Source: Dimargaris cristalligena
Taxonomy: Eukaryota > Kickxellomycota > Dimargaritomycetes > Dimargaritales > Dimargaritaceae
Direction of reading: 5' to 3'
DNA: 34,225 nt
Assembly (NCBI GenBank): GCA_027576995.1
Contig: JANBQC010000288.1
Coordinates: 1 to 34,225 of the forward strand
Position numbers and translations under genes: made by a program. Shown in pieces: positions 20,601 to 29,259 of the stretch. The notes beneath the pieces were generated by a model, which made no database searches, was not told the DNA's origin, and saw only the letters and a list, made by a program, of their open reading frames with translations. The stretch's first letter is position 1, and each line of letters opens with the position of its first letter.

Positions 20601-23600
20601 CTTCTACGACTGGCTTTTCTATGATCCTTCCACCGATAGCATTATGAGTATAGGTAGGTCCAATATTAGGATTATACCATTGAAACACTATGTTGCCATT
20701 GGCTCGTTAAAAGTCGCTCTAGTCTTGATTGAGATTCACTCAGTCTCTTACTTTCCTCATTTTCAGAATAATGATTTGTTGAAACCATTTCCACCATGAC
20801 GCTTAATCTAATCCATCTACTGTGGTTGAAACCTTCCCCCATACCTTCTCTTTAGAACCGGCCATTTTACTTATGGAGCGATCCATCGAGAAATATTCCT
20901 TCCTGACAATTATGTTAATCGAGTTTCTTCATTTTACAGTGAACGAATACGCCCCCTCTATCAAGCATTTTATTAAGGGGAGTGTCGCCGGGGCTATGCA
21001 AGACATCATTTCAAAATCAGTCATAAAGTAAGTAGCGCCATGTGGTTCGTAATCTACTGGAAGGCCTTCTGGCTTCAAGTCTTCTGAAGGTACCTCTTTT
21101 GTTCTCTATATATGAAGCTAACCTTTCGATATTTTGTACCTTTCATTGGATGCTTCACCATCCGTTCTTATTTTGATTTCCTGTGCTTCTATTTTAAGAT
21201 CATTGGATGGCCTAATCAAAGCCCCCAATATCGACCCGGCAATTGCCAAATTGATGAGGGAGCTATTCGAACTCTCTGACACTGAAATGAGACTTGCCCG
21301 CCTTCCAGCGTCTTTCCTGACGTCAGACTCGACCCAAAATAATGGGTTAAACGATATGCCTGGTCCGTTTGGTGTGGCCACTTCATTCGACGGGCACAGT
21401 AACCCCTCCCCCGTGGAATCCCAATTTAATATCTCAATGACGACGGGGACCAACCCTGGCGATTCAAAGCCTGATGGCGGGCCATCGTCCGTTCCAACCT
21501 ATCGTGACTCTAATGACTACCCACTCTTATCATCATCCCCCACCTCAGCGGGATCCCCACCTGAGTACCTTCAGTCCATCACCGCCTCATCCATGAGCCA
21601 CTCGATGGACTTAGGCGAAGGACACGATTCTGTTGGAGCAAATGATGAAACCGCCGAACTGGAGTCAGCAGCCCGGGATCCAGCTCTCTGGATATTTGGA
21701 ACTAGCTTAACGGATTTAGAGCAGGCCATCGCCGAATCGAATTCCGAACAGGCCGTTACTCTTCTCCGTACGATAGTCCAAACTTTCCGGGAAACTGCCA
21801 TTCCGCCTAATATTCTTGGCGCGGCCCTCGTATTAATCTTGCGCAAAATCCCCTCGCCGGGTGTGTTGGAGGATTTATATCCCCTGTCCGATGACCTACA
21901 GGCATTCCTTCCTAGTGCGCAGACCGATCGACTCCGCTCTCTGGGGGCAGTCGGGGACGGGAATACGAAGAACTCCGGCGGACTTGGTCAACATCAAGAA
22001 GGATTACCAGCAATTTTTAGCCCCCGGGATTCTGAAGTTGAGCTTGATGTATTAGATGAATTTTGTGTCTTAATAGCAGGCGAGGTTATACCACTGATGC
22101 AGGGGGTTGTGGCCCACCACAAGGCAACGGAGCTCCAGCGGCTTTTCCAGTTGGTGACCATTATGGGCGGCCTGGTAGAAGGACTTCTGCCGCGCTGGTT
22201 GCTTTATTGGCTTCGTCGGGGCGGTGAGGAACTGGTTGCTTCTCGCTCATCACCCAACACAGGGCGACGGATGAGGGACCCTATCCGAGAATTCCGGGGT
22301 CACCTCGAACCCCTACTGGCTTACCTATCGACTGCCAATCCCAACGAGTCGGCCTCTACTGCACTGGCGGCCTGCCTAAGGGCCCTCCAAGACCACTCGC
22401 ATGTTCTATTCTATTGGCTTGTTCCGCTCCTCTTTAATGTATTTGCTGAGGAGTGTGTCGGTCACTCGGAAACTCTGCATATTCTAGTTGCCGTGATTGA
22501 CCAGATTCAGGTAAGTTGACAACTATATAGACCAGTAGTTTAGACATTGCGAGGTACCTGAAGTGCCCTAGGTAGCTTAGAAAATAACTTACGCGATATA
22601 ATGAGGTCCTACCGCCCAATGCCGTCCAGATACATCAAAACTAATGCATTTCGATTGTCTTCTTATCTACCACGTTCGCGTATTTTCCGGTATTTCCAGA
22701 TATTATCACTTAATCGGCAAATTCTCCTGGGCGGAGTTCGGCTATTCGGCGATTTACAGTCGAGTGACGCTTTAGGTAAGCTTTATACTCATAATTGGTT
22801 ATTTCAAATGTACCGCATAAATGACATCTCTGATGGAGATTATCGAGCTGAAATCCTATCCGACCCACTACTAATACTACCTTGCTGGGGGGACACCTTG
22901 GTTATTGTTGATATATATTCTTATCGGTCAGTCCAATCACTGGAGTGGGAAACGTTCGAGCAACTTTGTATTTGGCAGCTTCTTAATACAGAGGCGGCAG
23001 GCCGGTCCAATATCATCAAAACAATTACCACTACTATTCTTACCAGAATCGATCCTGATTGTAAGTGTTCGTTTTCCATGAATTCCGTTTAACTACCGCA
23101 TCCCCTCTCTGCTTACTGTGATCTACGTCGGTTTGCTAGCACCCTGCGAAGTTATAAGCTGATTTGAAGAAATGCCCATGTTCGAATTTTAATTGGATTC
23201 GTTATCAGTTGGGTATCGGTTCTAACTGATACTGCTATTGCCACTACTATCCCACTCAATTAATTGTATACTGTTAACGTATCAGACCATCCGGAAGCCA
23301 TCAACGGCCTATTGAATCTATTACGTAGCGTACCGCCCAATCCCGAGCTGATTTTGGCCCTAGAAACCACCGACTCACCACCACTACTCGATTTCGCCAC
23401 CAATGCGATCATTCAGTGGCTCCGTGTCTGGCCTGAACAGCTATTGCAGGCCTGGAACCAAATTTTGAATAACACTGGGCGACTGTCCGCCCAGACCACC
23501 AGTTTCGTCAAGGAATTGTTCCAGTCCTGGAAGGCCACGAATGTTGTTCATCGGTTACCTGACGATCTATCCCAGACTATTGATGGTGAGTTAAACGTGC

Positions 23601-24210
23601 TTATAATTAAGATATTGTTCATTTTGCCCCCACTCTCCCCCTCCCTGCACCACGGTATATTCCATATGGGAACCTCTCATACGTATCCCCACTGATTAAT
23701 TGATCTGGCGCCATTGTTTTTTTATGGTGTTATCAGAGCTCGCTGTGGCCTTGGCCAATCTTCCGCTTCACTCTGACCCTATTCTCGAAGAAAACAAAGA
23801 TCTTTTTGGAGGTAAGTATAACCAACAGATAATTCTAATGGACTTCCATGCATTCACATCGCTGGCGATGGGTACACGGCCCTTCTACATTCTCGATGGT
23901 TTGCTTATATCTCGGCTATACCTTGAGTCAATTCCCTATTTCGATACGTATGCATTATATTCTTGATTATGCCAACTTTACCTAACTCAATTCTTTGAAC
24001 GACATCCCATGTATTTGTCTCAATCAACTAGACGACGAGAGCCTAAGTGATCTTTCAAGTATAGATATGGCCATTTCCGAGGAGGCCCCAAATGCCAGTG
24101 ATCCTCTCGGCATCTTTAACTCCGCTGGTGCAACGAGGCCTGGTGACCCGCTGGTAGGACCCATCCCAAAAAAACGGAAAGCAATCCTTTCGGACTCCGA
24201 TAGCGAGTGA
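17647..24210 (+). CDS. INTS3: Integrator complex subunit 3 / SOSS-A homologue
   Basis: In animals INTS3 is part of Integrator (cleavage of snRNA and paused polymerase II transcripts) and scaffolds the SOSS single-strand-DNA repair complex. Fourteen exons: 17647-17718, 18480-18647, 18910-19026, 19207-19291, 19522-19952, 20217-20408, 20566-20653, 20856-21027, 21199-22510, 22700-22775, 22932-23060, 23286-23585, 23737-23811, 24032-24210. They sum to 3396 nt (1131 aa) with all phases consistent; the human protein is about 1043 aa. Family blocks in order: LQRCSHELEEM; RDGYAIVLNQ; LLRDKFLECCHMGRELVRML; METKLLF; RYICGVYHPSN (about 323-333); VAANVKLALFYDWLF; SIEPAILLM; SLEWETFEQLCIWQL; YHPEAINGLL. The tail is KKRKAILSDSDSE, a basic NLS-like patch plus acidic end as in animals. 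A Ser/Pro-rich linker sits at about residues 460-600. The exon 9 acceptor (TTTTAAG) is atypical. AATAAA lies at 24274. Confidence 0.93.
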
Positions 24211-24761
24211 TACCCTAGGGTGAAAAACAACCAGACTGTACCTGTGTTACTCTATTTGATTTGTCCAGGCCTCAATAAAACTATTTTCATCTGTCTACAA
24301 AACGGATAGACTATAAATGTTTTCTAAATGGCTATATTTACTGGAGTATTTTCATAAGGTTATGAGTGCATTTAATTGAAATATGCCGGACGCAATGCCG
24401 GAACTGGTTGGCCGAAATATTATTTCGATATTATCTAACCCAGTACCACGGGGCTCAGCCAATCTTGGACGCCAGTAGTCGCATTATATATTATCATTCC
24501 TTTCCGGGATCTAATAATCGAATCATATTCATAGAGTAAAGTGCGGCTTTAGTAAAATGGAATCGGGGGCTACAGTAGCAACATGTTTAAGGGTAATTGG
24601 ATTTCCGTGCGCTAACGCATTTAAATTGCGTGAATAGGAGAAGAAAAAGACATGGTACATTTGGTTGGGAGCTCAGAGCAATCCAGTAGAGGGAAGCTAC
24701 AGTGTAGGTTCATTTAACTGAAACGACTGTATTCAACCCTCATACAATTACACCACCCACT
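24211..24761. other. Intergenic between INTS3 and UMP1 (convergent)
   Basis: Contains the INTS3 polyadenylation signal (AATAAA, 24274-24279). A short perfect palindrome CGAAAT-ATT-ATTTCG lies at about 24413-24427, and the direct repeat ATGCCGGA occurs twice around 24385-24400. No coding sequence seen. Confidence 0.5.
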
Positions 24762-25272
24762 TTACGACAGGTTGAGCTGACGGGCAAGGGCCGCATGGAT
24801 ATCGGTCGTGGGTTTACGGTACTCCACATCACCCAGGAAATCTTCCACATCCAGAGTTTCATCACGCCCGGTGAGAATATCCAAGCCAAGGTTGGAATGT
24901 TTCAACGACGCGGGGTTTTGGAACCGGTTAATGTTGGCTACGATCCGACGTTCCATAGTCAAACGCAACGGGGCGTGCAAACCGTACATGCGGCGCTGGA
25001 GGTTCAGGTGGAGCTGGTCCCGGGTCCGGTGCCAGTCCTTGAGGGGAGCTTCCAAAGGGTGGGTAGCGACGATCTCGTGCTGGAGAGTGCGGAGTCCATG
25101 GCGGAGGGTGTCATGGGTACCGTATTCAGTGGCTGTGGCGGCAATACTGGCCTGGGGGATGGTGGTGCCCTGCGGGATGATGGACAAAGCGGAAGACTGT
25201 AGTTAAGGGGGTAGGGAGGAATTCGCGGAATTCGCCGGTCGCAAGACAGGTGTGACAAACCGTCGGGGGCAT
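24762..25272 (-). CDS. UMP1: Proteasome maturation factor Ump1/POMP
   Basis: Ump1/POMP is the assembly chaperone of the 20S proteasome; it binds half-proteasomes and is degraded as the first substrate. The main exon (25196-24762) encodes 144 residues with family features: HPLEAPLKDW, YGLHAPLRLTMERRIV, and SNLGLDILTGRDETLDVEDFL near the C-terminus (compare the SNLxLDxLxGxDET block of POMP). The frame has no ATG at its start, and a CTACAG acceptor sits directly before it. I therefore propose a four-codon first exon, ATG at 25272-25261 (MPPT), with a GTTTGT donor and a 64-nt intron, giving about 148 aa; human POMP is 141 aa. Identity is firm; the first exon is inference. It is convergent with INTS3. 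Confidence 0.9.
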
Positions 25273-25700
25273 ACATCAAGAAATAGAGTGCGTTACAGAT
25301 AGGGTTAGACTCGGTCGTGTGGAATTAAGCGGGCCCTAACAAGACGGGCCGATTACCAGTGGTGTACTGAGGCAATGTCGAAAAGTGAAAATAGGTTCCG
25401 GATGACCCCTCATCGTATCTTACCATTTAGTTTAATGGTATGGGAAATACGGAGTAAAGGTGATAATAATAAAAAGTCGATAATGAAAGGAGGTATAACG
25501 TTGAAGGAGAGTGTAATAGAATGGCGAATAAATGGAAGCTGTTACGGGGAATCACAAACGGGTCTAGTCGGGATTGGAATATACAACCTATGAACCCGCC
25601 ATATTTGAAGAAGTGGAGTACAGCTTTTGTTAGTCAGCATTACTAGGCCGAGTCAAGTTATTTTGACATATATAATACATACAGATAATTATATCAATAA
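25273..25700. other. Intergenic between UMP1 and the tRNA gene
   Basis: Holds the UMP1 promoter (minus strand) in its left part. Short open frames on the plus strand (from 25375) have no recognisable protein features. Nothing else seen. Confidence 0.5.
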
Positions 25701-25774
25701 GCTTCTGTGGCGCAATTGGCTAGCGCGTCTGACTGTTAATCAGGAGGTTGGTGGTTCAAGCCCACCCAGGAGCG
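25701..25774 (+). tRNA. tRNA-Asn (GUU anticodon)
   Basis: Cloverleaf read by eye: acceptor stem GCTTCTG with CAGGAGC (7 bp, one G-U pair) and discriminator G; anticodon stem TCTGA/TCAGG closing loop CTGTTAA, anticodon GTT at 25735-25737; T arm around GGTTCAAGC, the internal B box. No intron. A run of five T residues at 25777-25781 fits a polymerase III terminator. Confidence 0.95.
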
Positions 25775-26397
25775 TATTTTTATATTTTGTTGGTTTTGAT
25801 CAAGGATTTCAAAATTCGACCGTTGAATCTACAAGTGTAGTGTCAGGACCTGGGAGACCAGGATAATTTAGCGAGGACTTAGATGGGGGGCCGTGGGGCC
25901 AAACCACCTATCTGCTTACGATGGGGGCTGGGAAGTCGGAGCAATGGCTTCTCTTTTGGAGAGGCAGAACAGTACCTTTTTGCTTAAGGACTAATAGATT
26001 ACTTGTAATAGAAAACGAACAAATCTATCAGGTCGAGTCAATAATAACAGACTCAAGGAGTCCCTGTTACTTTCGTCTATACCCTTATATATCGCTTATA
26101 AGCGAATGGGTGGTTAAAGAAATATATCCGAAAACTGGTGTATATAATAATTCAATAAAATATGTATCTTAATTGAGGTTGGTGATATGGTTTCTTCTTG
26201 GAATTAACATAATTGGCCCAAATATATATATATAAATGTGTGAAAATTATTACAGCAGTAATATATATTTAATGAAGTGTATGGTCAAATGGATGATATA
26301 GTTATTTTTATCCGGCAATCCTAGTCTCGCCAAACAAACCATTCGTTAAACAGCCTAACTGAAACTCCTCTAACCCAATCCTTTTAAAATCCCAGCT
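25775..26397. other. Intergenic downstream of the tRNA
   Basis: Begins with the T-rich polymerase III terminator of the tRNA gene. An ATG-started open frame of 83 codons at 25921-26172 has no recognisable motif and I do not support it as a gene. A short (AT)n run lies at about 26221-26236. Confidence 0.45.
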
Positions 26398-27067
26398 CTA
26401 AGGAATATTCCAAGCCTGTCTAATAACGTCTCGTTGCCAATGCGTTTATGCTAGAGTTATCGGGCAAATATATTGCACCAAATAAGGCTAAGAACAGCGC
26501 CGCATGCCCATTGCCGTACCTAGACTGTATATTGGTTTTACAGTAGAGTACTATTATAGAATCTAGTGTTGATTTATTACAGACTCCACTAAGCGGATAG
26601 CGAAAGTCGACTAACCAATTCGCAATAAAAGTTCAGGAGGGGGCAGGTTAGCGTATAAAACGAGAACATTGGACCCAAGGCCGCCGGGGGTATGTGTTGT
26701 AGAGTCAGTCGGCCCGGTGATATTTACTGGACGAAACGGGAGTGAACTTCCTCGAAGGATTTCTATTTGGATTAAATAGTAGGAGAAAGGCGGGGGTGGC
26801 TTATTGGGTTAGTAATGTATATTTTCTGTTGGACAGTATGTTACCGAACCCAAGTCGAGGGGAATGGGACGTATTATGGCACTATAGACTTACACCAGCG
26901 TTCCGGCGGGCGAACCAGCCATTGACGACATTGTCGAAGGACAGTTGGAAGATAAAGGCCGAGGCCATGATGGTACCGATGAACATAGAGTTGCGCTTGA
27001 AGAGAGTGTTGTAGATCACGCGGTTGAACTTGTTCAACGAGGTACGGCTGGCGATTTTGGAAGGCAT
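26398..27067 (-). CDS. QCR9: Cytochrome bc1 complex subunit 9 (Qcr9)
   Basis: Small single-pass inner-membrane subunit of respiratory complex III. Exon 1 (27067-26894) encodes 58 residues: a basic N-terminus, then IYNTLFKRNSMF (family YN..F+R.S.F motif), one hydrophobic helix (IGTIMASAFIFQLSF), and the typical FDNVVNGWFARRNAG end, which in relatives continues GK.WKDI. A canonical GTAAGT donor follows directly, so the last residues lie in another exon. The best candidate is 26415-26398 (acceptor GACAG), adding AWNIP and a stop, for 63 aa; yeast Qcr9 is 66 aa. The intron would be 478 nt. The family call rests on exon 1; exon 2 is tentative. It is divergent from the DHODH gene. Confidence 0.8.
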
Positions 27068-27707
27068 GGTGGAAGATTTACTGGGAGGGTGGAATGGGGG
27101 AATGGAGAAAAGTGAGTAAATAGAAGCAGGTGAGAGGATCTCAATTGAATCAAAGGATGAAATATGGAGGGGATAGTGAGTAATGGAATCACCATGGAGT
27201 CTTTGTGCCCTAGTTGTGAATCTAAGCCATAAATTGAGCCTACTCTACCTTGTTATAATGTGGGGTGGAGTATAGATAAGTTTAGTGATGGTGGGTTTCA
27301 GCCTCTGCCAATGGTTCATGAGGCCACATGGGGTGCCCTCCGGTTGGTCAAGTCCACTAGGATGGGAGGATAAAGTGAGGCTAAGTACCATTTTTCATCC
27401 CCATTGGGGCAACGGGAGCGCGGCGTCCTAATTGATGCTAGAAAAACGAGCTATAGTAAAGACAATGCGCTCCGCACCACTGTTAAACTATCTGGGTAGC
27501 TGTAGTATGCCACTCTCACCGCGAGGGCCCACATTCCACTTACAGCCGCAACCACATTGGCCCAAATTCTTATTTTTCCTTAACGCCCCTCAGTCACACC
27601 AGTTTGGAGTTTCAATCCCGCTTTGCTCTGCTGCTTTCGGCCGTGTAACTGCATCAACAGACAACTAGCTTTATATTTCTCCGTCTTGTCCAACTCGTTT
27701 CCCCGCC
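27068..27707. promoter_or_regulatory. Shared upstream region of QCR9 and DHODH, with CCAAT boxes
   Basis: About 640 bases between two divergent start codons. Three CCAAT sites are present: CCAAT at 27308-27312 and the reverse form ATTGG at 27403-27407 and 27556-27560. CCAAT is the binding site of the HAP/NF-Y complex, which activates respiratory genes in many fungi, so joint control is plausible. The segment near QCR9 is purine-rich on the plus strand, giving that transcript a CT-rich leader. Confidence 0.45.
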
Positions 27708-29259
27708 ATGCTTTTTACTCGTACAGCTGCCTTGACCTCACGCCGGGGTGCGTCCCTGTTCCGACCCCAGCACCAGGCTCTGCACAGCTCCGCCTTCTTC
27801 AGAGCCAATGTCCGGATCTCGACCGGTCCCGTGGACGGTGCGGCCCAGGCCGTGAAGCGTGGGGTGGCATCGACTCGGCGGGGTCTAGTCACCGCCGGGC
27901 TCGTTCTGGGGGCCACGTTCGGGTCCTTCTACCTAATGGATTCCCAGGCCGGCATTTACCCCTACGTGATTATGCCACTCATGCGGCTATTGGACCCCGA
28001 AGACGTCCACCGTCTCTCGATTCAGCTGGCGAGCTACGGCCTGAGTCCTAAAGATCCCCGGCGGGACCGTGAGGACTCGGCCCTCGAAATGGAACTGTGG
28101 GGTCATACGCTGACCAACCCCCTGGGTTTGGCGGCGGGCTTTGATAAGCACGCCGAGGCCGTGGATGCTATGTTTGATCTGGGATTTGGCCTAGTCGAGG
28201 TTGGCAGTATCACCCCACGCCCCCAACCTGGCAACCCCCGGCCCCGTGTTTTCCGTATCCCAGAGGCCCGGGCTGTCATTAATCGGTATGGCTTCAACTC
28301 CGAGGGTCACGCCGCGGCTTACGATCGCCTGATGCACCGTTACTGGGGCCACGTTATTAGCAACCAGTCGTTGGATCCTGAAACCAGTGGAACTGAAGAG
28401 CCAATCGAAAAATCCTACCGTTCGGGTCGCTCGGGCCGTCTTTTGGGTATCAATCTGGGTAAAAACACCGATTCTCCGACCGATTCTTACGAAGATTACG
28501 TGGAGGGCGTCAAGCGGTTTGGCCATCTAGCCGACTACCTGGTGGTAAATGTGAGCTGCCCCAACACCCCCGGCCAGCGGGAACAGCAGAAGGAGGGTCG
28601 ATTGGTGTCTCTATTGAAACAGGTAGGTCATGGTCTTGGAGTCGCATCCACTCTACTAAACCGCATTCATGTTATACTAGGATATCCCCCCTTTACTAAG
28701 TGTAATATCGCGTATTAACCGGTACTAATTTTATTTCAAATATATATTTTGCGGAACGTCATTGTTGATGGGTTAGGTGGTATCAACTCGTAACCAACTG
28801 AATGGCCACCAGCCCCCCCTGGTAGTAAAGATTTCCCCCGATCTCAGTGAGGCCGAGCTTCGCGAAATCGCCGATGCTGCCTTAACCGCCCGAGTTGACG
28901 GTATCATCATCTCGAATACCACGACCCAGCGCCCCCGGCAACTGCTACCCCTAAGCGAGTCGAGCGCCCAGAATTTCCAAGAAAAGGGTGGTCTATCGGG
29001 CCTGCCGGTGCGGGACCTGGCCCTACGGACGGTTCGCCAAATGTACCAGTTGACCGATGGCCGTATTCCTTTGATTGGCTGCGGTGGCGTTAGCTCGGGT
29101 GCCGATGCCGTGGCCCTGGCCCGCGCAGGTGCCTCTGCTGTGCAGCTTTATACTTCCATGGTCTACGACGGACCGGGCCTACCGCGCCGGATAAAGGATG
29201 AGGTGGTTGAGCTGCTTGGTGATCAAAGCTGGAAAGACATTGTGGGCAAGGACGCCTAA
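27708..29259 (+). CDS. DHODH: Dihydroorotate dehydrogenase (quinone), class 2, mitochondrial
   Basis: Oxidises dihydroorotate to orotate in pyrimidine synthesis and passes electrons to ubiquinone. Exons 27708-28622 and 28777-29259 (donor GTAGGT, acceptor GTTAG, intron 154 nt) give 465 aa. Residues 1-55 are Arg/Ser/Ala-rich, a mitochondrial presequence. Residues 59-77 form one membrane helix, followed by the quinone-tunnel region (YPYVIMPLMRLLDPEDVHRL). FMN-site motifs follow: NPLGLAAGFDKHAEAV (137-152), GLVEVGSITPRPQPGNP, INRYGFNSEG, GINLGKN, VVKISPD, IISNTT and IPLIGCGGVSSGADA. These are class-2 (membrane-bound) features. Odd point: the catalytic-base motif reads VNVSCPNTPG, with Cys284 (TGC, 28557-28559) where class-2 enzymes have Ser. 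AATAAA at 29506 is a possible polyadenylation signal. It is divergent from QCR9. Confidence 0.95.

Noticed and set aside
25004..25279. A 91-codon minus-strand frame overlapping the UMP1 start
   Set aside because: It is the wrong frame for UMP1 and is Pro/Arg/Ser-rich without motifs.
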